Part shown: piece after piece, positions 34,919 through 45,100 of the stretch | Position numbering within the stretch: position 1 is the first letter of the stretch | Layout of the letters: every line of letters starts with the position of its first letter | NCBI GenBank assembly: GCA_025210295.1 | Contig: JAOASC010000028.1 | Location: forward strand, 1 to 64,000 | From: Flavobacteriales bacterium | GTDB lineage: Bacteria > Bacteroidota > Bacteroidia > Flavobacteriales_D > Parvicellaceae | Direction of reading: 5' to 3' | DNA length: 64,000 nt | Notes under the pieces: model-generated | The model's input: the letters and a program-made list of their open reading frames with translations, nothing else | Told to the model about the DNA's origin: nothing | Database searches by the model: none | Program-made: the position numbers and the translations under genes

Positions 34919-35314
34919 ATGAATCTTAGGTCAACAAATAAAGTAAAGGTAGAAGGTGGGATGTCATCAATGACAGACCTTGTATTTCTACTCCTTATAT
35001 TTTTTATTGTGCTTTCTACTAAAGTGACATCAGGTCATGATATCGATTTGCCTTCAAGTAAAAGTTCTAACACGAAAGAAAAGTCGAATATAAAAGTATA
35101 CGTGACCAATGAAAATGAATATTTTATTGGTGCCAAGTCTAAACAAGCTGTTCCACAAGAAGAACTAGAAACAGCGATTATGGCTGAATTAAAAAACGAT
35201 AGTGTTATAGAATTAATGGGGGATAAGCTTTCTAGTTGGGAACACTCTGTAAAAGTAATTGATATAGCCAAGCGAAATAGATTAGCAGTAGTGATCAAAA
35301 CAAAAGCCAATTAA
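34919..35314 (+). CDS. exbD: ExbD/TolR-family biopolymer transport protein
   Basis: The 131-residue protein has one helix (about 19-37) with the proton-carrying Asp20 in SSMTDLVFLLLIFF, then a periplasmic domain that ends in VVIKTKAN. ExbD carries the proton through the ExbB pore. Many Bacteroidota have two ExbD-like genes per cluster; only one is here. It lies 67 bp after exbB; a small 5-bp hairpin in the gap (34882-34896) could reduce readthrough. Confidence 0.9.
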   Translation: MNLRSTNKVKVEGGMSSMTDLVFLLLIFFIVLSTKVTSGHDIDLPSSKSSNTKEKSNIKVYVTNENEYFIGAKSKQAVPQEELETAIMAELKNDSVIELMGDKLSSWEHSVKVIDIAKRNRLAVVIKTKAN

Positions 35315-35373
35315 TTTTGAACCTTTTTACTGTAAACCTGTATAAGGTATAGAAATTGATAAAGATTTATTAA

Positions 35374-36126
35374 ATGCAACCAATCAGTAAAGAAAATAAA
35401 AGAAGAGGAATCATTATCGCTTTGATAGTGCATCTTTTTGTGTTTTTATTTTTATTCTTTACAAGCTTTGATCACCCTAAAGAGGAGGAAGAAGAGCGAA
35501 TTGTAGCAGTAATGGATTTTAGTGGAGGCGGTGGTTCAGCTGGAGGAGCAGAAGCAACAGAACAAGAAGATGAACCTACTGAGGAAACGGAAGAAACCGA
35601 AAGTTCTGATAGTAGTGAGGAAGTCGCAACACAAGAAACAGAATCGCCAGCCGAAAGTTCTAGTAGTCCTGCATCTAAGAATGATAACAATAGTAGTGCA
35701 CAAGAAGAATCACCTAAAAAACCCAAGCATGGAAATTTAGGAAGCCTTTTTGGTAAAGGGAATGGTTCTGGAGATGATCAAGGAAATGGTGATGGTGGAA
35801 CTGGCGGTGGCCGAGGTGGTGGAAATGGGCCTAGTGTTGGTTCTGGAGAAGGGATAGGAGATGGAAAAGATCGTGTATTGAAATACAAACCAGATTTCGT
35901 AAATCCAACTCAAGAGACTGGAAAGGTAGCGGTTCAAATTACAATTAATAGGGATGGAAAGGTCATAAAAGCTGTAGCTTTAGCAAGTTCAAGATTAACT
36001 ACAACAGCAAACATAACATTACATCGCTCTGCCGAAAAGCATGCTAAACAATTAAAGTTTAATGCAATGCCTAATGGACCTAAGTATGATAAAATGGTAA
36101 CAACGATTAATTTTAAATTAAATTAA
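35374..36126 (+). CDS. TonB-like energy transducer with long acidic/Gly-rich linker
   Basis: The 250-residue protein has one N-terminal helix (about 14-32), a Glu/Ser/Thr-rich segment (about 55-120), a Gly/Asn/Asp-rich segment (about 128-160) and a TonB-type C-terminal domain (about 180-250, GKVAVQITINRDGKVIKA). The helix anchors it to ExbBD and the C-terminal domain contacts the TonB box of outer-membrane receptors. The usual Pro-rich spacer is replaced by the acidic/Gly linker, as often in this phylum. Its TAA overlaps the folC start as TAATG (36124-36128). Confidence 0.85.
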   Translation: MQPISKENKRRGIIIALIVHLFVFLFLFFTSFDHPKEEEEERIVAVMDFSGGGGSAGGAEATEQEDEPTEETEETESSDSSEEVATQETESPAESSSSPASKNDNNSSAQEESPKKPKHGNLGSLFGKGNGSGDDQGNGDGGTGGGRGGGNGPSVGSGEGIGDGKDRVLKYKPDFVNPTQETGKVAVQITINRDGKVIKAVALASSRLTTTANITLHRSAEKHAKQLKFNAMPNGPKYDKMVTTINFKLN

Positions 36127-37358
36127 TGCCCTCCTCTTATCAAGAAACACTCGATTTTCTTTATACGCAATTGCCACAATACCAAAATGTTGGGGGAAAA
36201 GCATATAAGCCATCCCTAGATAATATTAGCCAACTCTGTGAACGAATTAACAACCCCCAAAAAAAATTGAAAGCCGTTCACTTGGCTGGAACGAATGGGA
36301 AAGGTTCAACAAGCAGTTTATTGGCGTCAATCTTAACAGAAAGTGGTTATAAGGTAGGTTTGTTTACCTCTCCACATTTAATCGATTTTCGTGAACGAAT
36401 TGCTATTGATGGTAAAGCCATTCCTGAAAGTGATGTGATTGATTTTGTTGAGCAATACAGATCAGTTGTAAAAGATATTGAACCTTCATTTTTTGAATGG
36501 ACAACAGCATTAGCCTTTTATTATTTCGCCAACAAAGAGGTCGATATTGCAATTATAGAAACAGGGTTAGGAGGGCGGTTAGACTCATCTAATATCATTC
36601 AGCCATTGGTTAGTGTGATTACAACGATTGGGATGGATCACACCCAATATCTAGGAAATACGTTAAGAGCTATTGCTTTTGAAAAAGGAGGGATTATTAA
36701 AGATAAAACTCCTTGTGTTGTTGGATATGGTATAAAAGGTGAAGCTTTAGATGAAATTCAAAGGATAGCTCAAGAGAAAAAGGCTCCATTAGTTATACCT
36801 GAGTTGCCAAAAGTTATTTATAACAGTGGGCTGTTGGGAGAAGTTCAGCAATATAATATTGCAACAGTAATAGAAGTGATAAAGTTGTTGCAACCTATTT
36901 TTCAAGAGCTCACGAGTAAAACGGTTGTTCAGGGGCTCGAAAATGTAACTAAAAATACTTTGCTGAGAGGGCGATGGGAAGTGTTATCTATAAAACCAAA
37001 GATTGTTGCTGATATTGCACATAATGTACAAGCTGTAAAAGCCATAACCAATCAGTTAGAAAAAGAAAAATACAGCAATTTACATATTGTTTGGGGAATG
37101 GTAGAAGATAAAGATATTGAAAAGGTTGTCGAATTATTGCCCAATGATGCTATTTATTACCTGTGTGAACCCAATATCAGAAGGGCAAAGGAACTATACG
37201 ATTTGGCTACTTTTTTTAAGGGAAAGAATGTGGTTTTATGTGGAAGCTGTGAAGGAGCATATCAACAAGCAAGAAAAATGGCGCAAGTAGATGATCTATT
37301 ATTAGTTAGTGGTAGTAATTTTGTCGTGTCTGAAGTTATTGCGTTTTTAGAGCAATGA
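36126..37358 (+). CDS. folC: Bifunctional dihydrofolate synthase / folylpolyglutamate synthase
   Basis: The 410-residue ligase joins dihydropteroate to glutamate and then extends the polyglutamate tail of folates, using ATP. It shows the P-loop HLAGTNGKGSTSS (about 53-65), the GLFTSPHLIDFRERI segment, IIETGLGGRLD and ADIAHNVQA, all typical of the Mur-ligase fold. The start overlaps the TonB stop by one base, so translation is probably coupled although the functions are unrelated. The gene ends 5 bp before the convergent serine-hydrolase gene. Confidence 0.95.
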   Translation: MPSSYQETLDFLYTQLPQYQNVGGKAYKPSLDNISQLCERINNPQKKLKAVHLAGTNGKGSTSSLLASILTESGYKVGLFTSPHLIDFRERIAIDGKAIPESDVIDFVEQYRSVVKDIEPSFFEWTTALAFYYFANKEVDIAIIETGLGGRLDSSNIIQPLVSVITTIGMDHTQYLGNTLRAIAFEKGGIIKDKTPCVVGYGIKGEALDEIQRIAQEKKAPLVIPELPKVIYNSGLLGEVQQYNIATVIEVIKLLQPIFQELTSKTVVQGLENVTKNTLLRGRWEVLSIKPKIVADIAHNVQAVKAITNQLEKEKYSNLHIVWGMVEDKDIEKVVELLPNDAIYYLCEPNIRRAKELYDLATFFKGKNVVLCGSCEGAYQQARKMAQVDDLLLVSGSNFVVSEVIAFLEQ

Positions 37359-37363
37359 TCGGC

Positions 37364-38419
37364 TTAAATTATTTTTTGTTTCACAAGAGTTTGTGTAAGC
37401 TTTATCATTGTCTTAAATGAAAGGTCTGGGTGAGCAATTTGATTAACAGTTCCAGTAATATAGACTTGTTTTTGAGGACTGTAAAAAGCTAAAGCGCCGG
37501 ATAATCCTGAGTGTCCAATAAAGTATGGCAATGTTCCAAATGGATTAAAAATCCAAGGTAATTTGAAAAGATGTATTCCAATACCAGATCGCATAGGAAA
37601 AAATATTCTATTCCATTTTTGTAATTCATTAATGTAGGTTTGAGGGAAAAGTTTTCCCTCAAAAAAAGCTTCAATAAAAATAAGCATGTCTGATGATGTT
37701 GAAACAATTCCACCATCAGGCCCAAAAGAAGTCATTGCTTTTGAAATAGCTAACGCTTTATTTTTGTAATAAAGGGTCTTTGGCTTTTGATCCTCATAAT
37801 CTAGGTATAAGTAGGTATGAGCTAAGGCTAATGGTGCAATAATATATTCATTACAACACTCACGATACGTTTTTTGTGTAATGTTTTCTATGATATGCCC
37901 TAACAGTTGAAAATTAGTGTCAGAATAATGTGCTTTTTTAGGTGTACTAGGAGCAAATAAAGGAGTCATTGCTTTTGACTTCTCTATAGCTTGCTCAAAA
38001 CTCCAATACTGGTCACTTCCATTTGTTAGCTCTTTTTCCAAGCTTTGTCCATTTTGATCTTTGTTTTGAAAATAATCGGGTAGCCCAGAGGTGTGAGCAA
38101 GAAGTTCCTGTATTGTGATGTTTTTAGAATAATCAGCTCCTTTAAAAGTATGTAACCCATTTAAAATATCACCTTTAACATAGTTTTGAATTTTATCATT
38201 CAAATCAAGTTTCCCCTGCGATTTTAAATTTAAAATGATAGCAGTAGTAAATAGTTTGGTTGTACTAGCAATAAAATATTGTTGGTTTGCACTAAAGTTT
38301 CCCGCATGTCCTTCCCAAGAGTATTGGGGAGTCTTTATCGCAAAAGAAGATCCAAATACTTTCTTATTGTCAGTGAGTTTGTCTAATATACTTTGTAAAT
38401 GCTTTTCGGTTAAATTCAT
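37364..38419 (-). CDS. Serine hydrolase of the beta-lactamase/class C (PBP4*-like) family
   Basis: The 351-residue protein has the catalytic SxxK tetrad STTK (52-55), a YSDTN triad in place of YxN (Tyr at about 164) and a C-terminal HSGLSG motif in place of the KTG box. These are normal for the class C-like serine hydrolases, which include esterases and D-alanyl peptidases. No signal peptide is evident, so a cytoplasmic esterase or peptidase is possible. Substrate unknown; a true antibiotic-inactivating lactamase is unlikely. It is monocistronic with TAACTTTG 27 nt upstream. Confidence 0.85.
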   Translation of the reverse strand: MNLTEKHLQSILDKLTDNKKVFGSSFAIKTPQYSWEGHAGNFSANQQYFIASTTKLFTTAIILNLKSQGKLDLNDKIQNYVKGDILNGLHTFKGADYSKNITIQELLAHTSGLPDYFQNKDQNGQSLEKELTNGSDQYWSFEQAIEKSKAMTPLFAPSTPKKAHYSDTNFQLLGHIIENITQKTYRECCNEYIIAPLALAHTYLYLDYEDQKPKTLYYKNKALAISKAMTSFGPDGGIVSTSSDMLIFIEAFFEGKLFPQTYINELQKWNRIFFPMRSGIGIHLFKLPWIFNPFGTLPYFIGHSGLSGALAFYSPQKQVYITGTVNQIAHPDLSFKTMIKLTQTLVKQKII

Positions 38420-38446
38420 GATTAATCAAAGGGTATAGTAAAGTAC

Positions 38447-38454
38447 CAAAGTTA
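38447..38454 (-). promoter_or_regulatory. Candidate -7 box TAACTTTG for the serine hydrolase
   Basis: Perfect TAnnTTTG match on the minus strand, 27 nt before ATG 38419. Confidence 0.45.
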
Positions 38455-38482
38455 CTAAATTCTTTAATCAAGAATCCATAAA

Positions 38483-41400
38483 TTAGAATTTAATCAAAGG
38501 GAGAATTTTAGCATATTGATGATGTGTTATTCTTAAAGTATAGGAACCTTTAGGTAAATTTGATAAGTTAATTTGTTGTCTATGAGCAATGTCTGGGGTG
38601 GTGTAATTTACTTTTTTGATTAGTGCTCCAAGGTTATTAATAACTTCAAGTTCAATAGGACCTAGTATACCTTCTGTTTCTACTGTAAATAATCCATCAT
38701 TAGGATTAGGGTATAATTTAGCAATCACTTCTTCACCTAGCTCTTCAGTATTTACTGTGTAACCAGAAGTGAAGTAGTAAATGATTTCCGAACCAAAATT
38801 AGGGTTGAATGTTTTATGCGTTCCTCCTCCCATTTTTCTAATACGTAAGCTTCCTGAGCCTTGGTTAGGGTTTGCAAAAAAGGAAAGACCATCATTTCCA
38901 CTATCGTTCATCACTAACTTATAACAACCAGGAGATAATTCAACGGTATCTTTGTACCAGGTTGTTGGGCTAGCATTGGTGTTCTCATAAATAACATTTC
39001 CTTGATCATCGTATAGAAATAAAGCGTTTTCGTTAGGAGAATTGTTTGAACGGTACCAAAGAATAATATCACCAGGGATAGAGGGGGGACTTTTAAAAGT
39101 TGATTGTTGGTGGTTATTGTCAGGGTAGTCATCAGGAGAGCCGTTAACTTCAAAAATCTCAGCATGAAATAGATTACAGTAATTGGTATGTTCCCAAAAT
39201 GATTGGTCAGGAATAGGCAGTTCTACAGTTGTGGTGTCCATAAACGCTAAATTTCCATTCCAAGTATAAAATTCAATAGGGCCACCACATACCCAGTAAC
39301 CTATTTTTACTGATGTTATATTATTGGAACCAGTATTTCTAATTTTTATTTTAGGGCTACTACATATAGGGTTAAAATGTTGATAGTATTCCCAATCATT
39401 AGGAGCTAAAATAGCTTCAACTCTAGCATCTGTTTCAAAATTGGGAGGGCCATATTGAAGTAATTGAACAGAAACAATATAGTTCCCCTCCATACCACCA
39501 GAAGTAGTTTGCATTCCATAGTCAATAGAAGCAGTAGAATTAGGAGAGACATAATCAGTTATATCGTGATCGTAAGTATCAGCAAAATCACCAGGACACC
39601 ATCCTGCACGATCATATACCCAAGTTCCCCCTTGAGGTTGGACAGGGTTTTTAGAGCATTCTTTCCAGTTCAACCAAGAATGAGTTTGAGTACCATTAAC
39701 TTTTATATGGTGGGTTTTGGGACAGAATTCTGCACAATTCTCAAAACCGCCAAACCAATGTCCTGTCGTTCTCGTCCGAACAACAACTTGATTAGCATCT
39801 GGGAGTATGGTTCGGTCAACGGCTTTTAAAACGCTGTCGTTAGCAATGTCTGAATGTTGGAAGCGTCCATCCCATATGGTTTCAAATTGTTTGACATCTC
39901 TTGGTGGTGTGCCTTTTATATAAAGGAACTTAAGGTCGATTAATTCTTGTTGGTTTCCAGCTAAAATTTCAACGGTATCATGTAAGATTGGTTCGTAATC
40001 AGTAATGTCGTAAACCCATCGAAAGCCGTTGGGACCTAAATCTAGGCCAATTCCATAAGGTGTAACATAGTTTTGAAGTTGATGTGTGATTTTTTTTACA
40101 GTATTGGTATAAAAACCTGCGATTGAATTGGGAGTGGTGTTGATGATATTTCCATTGAAATCAAAAGTATAGGAATCAATAAATGGAAAATGAGTCGCAG
40201 TATCAATTCTGTGATAGGAAAGTCCTGGAGTCGAAAGATCTCGACTGCTGATGTCTTTAACAACTGATATTTGACTATTGACTAAAGTGTCGTACACAAG
40301 AGAACTGTCAAGATGTGAGGTATATATACCTTGGTATAAATCCAAAGCGGGTAGACTCATTAATTGAGTGAAGTTAAAGTAGTGATTAGAAGGGGAAACT
40401 ATTCTTCTGGCAGGATAGCCCATCATTTTCCCAGTCCAATTATTTCCAGAGTAATCCTCTACTAAAGTTCCAGAAGTTTCATCAAAAGCATAAGCTAAAA
40501 TTAAATGAGATAGTTGTGGGTGTGAGTTGTTAATGCTTTTATACATATAATTTTGAATTTCAGTTTGAGTTAAGGCTTTGTTCCATACTCTAAATTCATC
40601 AATTTTCCCCTCATAATTTCCTTCTAGTTCATTAGAGGCTTTTCCTCCAATTTTAAATCGAGATAGTTTTCCTAAGGTTTTTGTTTTTCCAGTAGCAGAA
40701 GCTAGCGTATCGCCGTTTAAATAGATTGTCATTTCACCAGTATTGGCGTTTTTGGTAAAAGCCCAGTGATTCCATTGTCCAGCATATTGAGAGGAGTCAA
40801 TAGCAATAGAGAGTCTATCATAAGAATTAGTGCCTGAGTTTCCGCAGTCCCAGTATACTTTTTCATCACCCCATGGCAAATGAAGATTGAGAACCCTTTG
40901 GTTACTAGAGTCTCTTCCCTCAAAAGTATAGGCATTCATAGGAAGTTGGTTGGAATTTCCGTAGTTCCAAAAAGAGATAGTGATTTCATCATCAAGTGAG
41001 TCAAATGCAGCTGAGGGAGCTTCTACGTAATCATCTCCGGAAAACTCAAGACAGTAGTTCAAGCCGCTCTTTATTCCTGCATTATAATTAACAGGTGTGC
41101 TACTTTCAGTTGTCGTCATTGGGTGGGGAGAATAGTGCGTATATTCAAGTACAATATTGGAGACTCCATCCCAAGTAAAAGGGGCTGTGAAATTGAAAAT
41201 GTGGTCACCAGCGTTTAATACTAAAGAATTATTATAAACAGTGGTAAAGTCTTCTTTTTCAAAGCTCTCTGGAGTAAGCTCATTTAATGTTGTATTTTTC
41301 ATTTTTATGGTGAAATGCTTCACTTGAGCGGTATGATTGAGGGTTATTTTCATCCGTTGAATAGCTCCAGATGATAATCCTGCTGCTGTTAAGTCTGAGG

Positions 41401-41887
41401 CCAGTAAAAGATATTGAGCTGTATTTGTTTTTTCTGTCCCAATGATGTTATTGGAGGTATTGGTACCTGTAATAATAGGCACTTGATTCTCAGAAGCTAT
41501 CGCATCTATAATTTGTGAATATTCTTTACTTTGGTAAACATTGTATGATGGAGAATTGCTATAAAAAATAGTGTCAGGAGTTTGGGCTCCCAATTGATAA
41601 ATGGTATCTCCAATATTTTGATATTGATATAGATTGGTAAAAGTCGTATAGTCCCATTCACCACAATTATAGCCATCTTGAGTTGTTTGTGGATCACATT
41701 TTAACGTATAATACATTAAAATCTTTTCGTATTGAGCGGTGTCTTGGGGTAACACAAACCAAGCTTTTCTCTTCGTAATATCTGAAAAACTGAAGAGTTG
41801 AACTATTGTCGTATCACTAGCTTGTCCCCACATAAGAAGTGGTGCAAACAAAATAAAAAAACAAATGCTGCGGATATAATGTTTCAT
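38483..41887 (-). CDS. PNGase F-like secreted protein with LamG insertion and type A T9SS sorting domain
   Basis: The 1134-residue protein has a signal peptide (1-21). Segments match peptide-N-glycosidase F: CGEWDY at 75-80 (its Asp79 aligns with catalytic Asp60 of PNGase F), YVTPYGIG near 606, NCAEFC with Glu720 in the place of catalytic Glu206, and the strongly conserved DRAGWCPG near 760. A LamG/concanavalin-like domain (about 276-495) sits between the first and second blocks, where PNGase F has only about 20 residues. The end (about 1060-1134, YPNPNDGLF) is a type A sorting domain. It probably removes N-glycans from proteins outside the cell, with LamG binding sugar or protein. The Glu118 equivalent is not clear. 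Confidence 0.8.
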   Translation of the reverse strand: MKHYIRSICFFILFAPLLMWGQASDTTIVQLFSFSDITKRKAWFVLPQDTAQYEKILMYYTLKCDPQTTQDGYNCGEWDYTTFTNLYQYQNIGDTIYQLGAQTPDTIFYSNSPSYNVYQSKEYSQIIDAIASENQVPIITGTNTSNNIIGTEKTNTAQYLLLASDLTAAGLSSGAIQRMKITLNHTAQVKHFTIKMKNTTLNELTPESFEKEDFTTVYNNSLVLNAGDHIFNFTAPFTWDGVSNIVLEYTHYSPHPMTTTESSTPVNYNAGIKSGLNYCLEFSGDDYVEAPSAAFDSLDDEITISFWNYGNSNQLPMNAYTFEGRDSSNQRVLNLHLPWGDEKVYWDCGNSGTNSYDRLSIAIDSSQYAGQWNHWAFTKNANTGEMTIYLNGDTLASATGKTKTLGKLSRFKIGGKASNELEGNYEGKIDEFRVWNKALTQTEIQNYMYKSINNSHPQLSHLILAYAFDETSGTLVEDYSGNNWTGKMMGYPARRIVSPSNHYFNFTQLMSLPALDLYQGIYTSHLDSSLVYDTLVNSQISVVKDISSRDLSTPGLSYHRIDTATHFPFIDSYTFDFNGNIINTTPNSIAGFYTNTVKKITHQLQNYVTPYGIGLDLGPNGFRWVYDITDYEPILHDTVEILAGNQQELIDLKFLYIKGTPPRDVKQFETIWDGRFQHSDIANDSVLKAVDRTILPDANQVVVRTRTTGHWFGGFENCAEFCPKTHHIKVNGTQTHSWLNWKECSKNPVQPQGGTWVYDRAGWCPGDFADTYDHDITDYVSPNSTASIDYGMQTTSGGMEGNYIVSVQLLQYGPPNFETDARVEAILAPNDWEYYQHFNPICSSPKIKIRNTGSNNITSVKIGYWVCGGPIEFYTWNGNLAFMDTTTVELPIPDQSFWEHTNYCNLFHAEIFEVNGSPDDYPDNNHQQSTFKSPPSIPGDIILWYRSNNSPNENALFLYDDQGNVIYENTNASPTTWYKDTVELSPGCYKLVMNDSGNDGLSFFANPNQGSGSLRIRKMGGGTHKTFNPNFGSEIIYYFTSGYTVNTEELGEEVIAKLYPNPNDGLFTVETEGILGPIELEVINNLGALIKKVNYTTPDIAHRQQINLSNLPKGSYTLRITHHQYAKILPLIKF

Positions 41888-42107
41888 GATGAAGTTACTT
41901 TAAACTAAAAGTAAAAATTGTAGCGTCATCTATAAAACTAAAAAAGGGTGATTATGGGAAAGCTATGGTGAGATGTTGAGTGGTTCTCAAACCGTTTTCA
42001 TTTGTTTTGAAGATTACTTATCAACAATGTTTTAAATCCTTAGTTCTATTCATTATTTTTACATTTAGAAGTGGTCAGAACCATATACAAAAGAATTTAT
42101 AAACCTT

Positions 42108-42125
42108 GTACAACATACGTTGTAC
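42108..42125. promoter_or_regulatory. 18-bp palindrome upstream of dnaE
   Basis: GTACAAC-ATAC-GTTGTAC has perfect 7-bp arms and ends 18 nt before the dnaE ATG. A diverged copy with the same spacing is at 50368-50385. It could be an operator or a hairpin in the dnaE leader. Confidence 0.55.
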
Positions 42126-42143
42126 CTAATACATCAGGAATAA

Positions 42144-45100
42144 ATGTATTTAATATTTGATACGGAAACAACCGGTTTACCTAGAGATTTTAATGCACCA
42201 ATAACGGACACTGACAACTGGCCAAGGTGTATTCAAATTGCTTGGCAATTACATGATGACATGGGGCAGTTGGTTGAAGCTAAAGATTATTTAGTAAAAC
42301 CAGATGGTTTTGATATCCCGTATCAATCGGAGAAAATTCATGGTATTTCAACTGACTTGGCTTTAGAACAAGGAGAATCGTTAGCTTTTGTTTTAGCAGA
42401 GTTTAACAAGGTTTTAAAACAAGCGAAATTTGTAGTAGGTCAAAACGTAAAGTTTGATACCAATGTTATGGGATGTGAGTTTCACCGTTTTGAAGTGGAA
42501 AATAACTTACAGGAGTTACCCATATTAGATACGTGTACAGAAACTACAGCCAATCTTTGCCAAATTCCAGGAGGTAGAGGAGGTAAGTTTAAATTACCAA
42601 CACTTACTGAACTCCATGAACATTTATTTGATGAACCTTTTGGAGAAGCCCATAATGCCACGGCCGATGTTGAAGCAACAACTCGTTGTTTCTTAGAATT
42701 AATTCGACTTAAAGTTTACACGCAAGATGAGTTAGCCGTAGAACCAAGCTATTTTGGCGATTATTTGGAACGAAACCCGTTACAAATAGTTCCTATAGGG
42801 TTAAAACACCTTAACTTAAAAGCTGAGAGTGATAAAATCCGTAAACGAAAAGCACAAGAAGAGGGAGGAGATGAAGTTGTTGAGATTGATGAAAATGAAA
42901 GTAGGGAGCGTTTAAAAAAGGTAAGATTTGCTCACTTGCATAATCACACACAGTTTTCGGTCTTACAATCTACAACTGCTGTCGCAGATTTGATTCAGGC
43001 CGCTGTAAAAAATAACATGCCAGCAGTTGCCCTTACAGATATAGGGAATATGATGGCAGCTTTTCACTTTGTACTAGCAGGACAAAAACATAATGGTGGA
43101 GTTGATGCTAAAATTAAAGAGCTAGAAGAACTACTGTCTTCTGGAATGAAAGAAGAAAAAGTAGTTGAAAACGACGAAGAAGTCACCAAGTCTAGACCAC
43201 TAGAACCCGAAGAAATTCTAGATTTAGAAGATGAATTAGAAAAGGTAAAACAAACGAAAGTTTTACCAATTGTTGGTTCTGAATTTTTTGTTTGTAAGGA
43301 TCGAAAAAATAAGTCCGTAAAGGACAATGGGTTTAGAGTTCCATTAATTGCTAAAAATAAAGAGGGATATAGAAATTTAGCAAAGCTCTCTTCTGCTGGA
43401 CATGTCGAAGGATATTATTATGTGCCAAGGGTAGATAAAGAAAAAATTGTAGAGCTTAAAGAAAATGTAATAGCCATTACAGGAGGTTTACAGGGAGAAA
43501 TTCCGCAATTGATTTTAAATGTCGGGGAAAAGCAAGCTGAAGAAGCTTTTATATGGTGGAAAGAGCAGTTTGGTGAAGATTTTTATGTCGAGTTAAACCG
43601 ACATGGTTTAGAAGAGGAAGAACTGGTTAATAGAACATTATTAAAATTTGCAAGGAAGTATAAGGTCAAATATTTTGCATCAAACGATACTTATTATATT
43701 GATAAAGATGATGCTGAGGCACATGATATCCTATTGTGTATTCGAGACGGAGAACGTAAGTCAACGCCTATAGGTAGAGGTAGAGGTTTTCGTTTTGGAT
43801 TTGAAAATGATGATTTCTATTTCAAGTCGCAAGATGAAATGAAAGAGACGTTTTTAGATTTACCAGAAGCGATTGAAACAGTTCAAGAAATTATTGATAA
43901 ATGTGAACCTTATGGCTTAGCAAGTGATGTATTATTGCCTGCATTTGATATTCCAGAGGAGTTACAAGATGAACGAGATAAAGAAGATCCTAGTTTAAAA
44001 ATTGGTGAAAATAACTATTTGCGTCACATTACCTATGAAGGAGCAAAAGAACGTTATGGAGAAATTACACCAGAAATTGCTGAACGATTAGATTTTGAGT
44101 TAGAGGTTATTCGGAAAACAGGTTATCCTGGTTACTTTTTGATTGTAGAGGATTTTATCCGAGCCGCCAGAGAAATGGGCGTTTCCGTAGGTCCGGGAAG
44201 GGGATCTGCTGCGGGATCTGCTGTGGCCTATTGTACTAAAATAACCAACATTGATCCCATTAAGTACGATTTGCTTTTTGAGCGTTTCCTAAATCCAGAA
44301 AGGGTATCGATGCCCGATATTGATATCGATTTTGATGATGAGGGAAGAGGGCGTGTTATTCAGTATGTAATTGATAAATATGGAGCTAGTCAGGTTGCTC
44401 AGATTATTACTTATGGTACCATGGCAGCAAAATCATCTATTCGTGATGCAGGGCGTGTACTTGATTTACCATTACCTGATACCAACCGAATCGCTCAACT
44501 TGTTCCAGACATGAAGTTGAATAAGATGTTTGGAATGGATGAAGAGAAATTAGCCGAAAAACTTTCTCCTGAGCAGATGACCATGGCTGAAGAGTTAAAG
44601 TCTTTATTGAGTCGTAAAAACCTAGAGGGAGAGGTTGTTCGACAAGCTAAAACAATAGAAGGATCTATGCGTACAACAGGTATTCATGCCTGTGGAGTAA
44701 TCATTACTCCAAGTGATATTCGTGAGCATGTTCCTGTAGCTTTAGCAAAAGATTCTGAGATGTGGAGTACACAATTTGATAACTCAGTTGTGGAAAGCGC
44801 GGGCTTGCTAAAGATGGATTTCTTAGGGTTAAAAACATTAACCTTGATTAAGGATACACTTAAAATTGTAAAGGCAAGACATAATGTAGATATTGATATT
44901 GAGTTAATTCCTATTGATGATGAAGAAACTTATGCATTGTTCCAAAGGGGAGAAACAGTTGGGGTTTTCCAATATGAATCTCCTGGTATGCAGAAGTACT
45001 TAAAAGAATTAAAGCCAACCCAGTTCTCAGATTTAATTGCGATGAACGCCTTGTATCGACCAGGGCCATTAGAGTATATCCCATCATTTATTCGTCGTAA

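Noticed and set aside
37364-38419. Antibiotic-resistance beta-lactamase
   Set aside because: The SxxK, YSD and HSG motifs fit general class C-like serine hydrolases, and the lack of a signal peptide makes a periplasmic lactamase unlikely.
42144-42720. A separate dnaQ gene fused by a sequencing error to dnaE
   Set aside because: The frame is continuous, the linker is of normal length, and fusion of this exonuclease to DnaE is a known trait of Bacteroidota.
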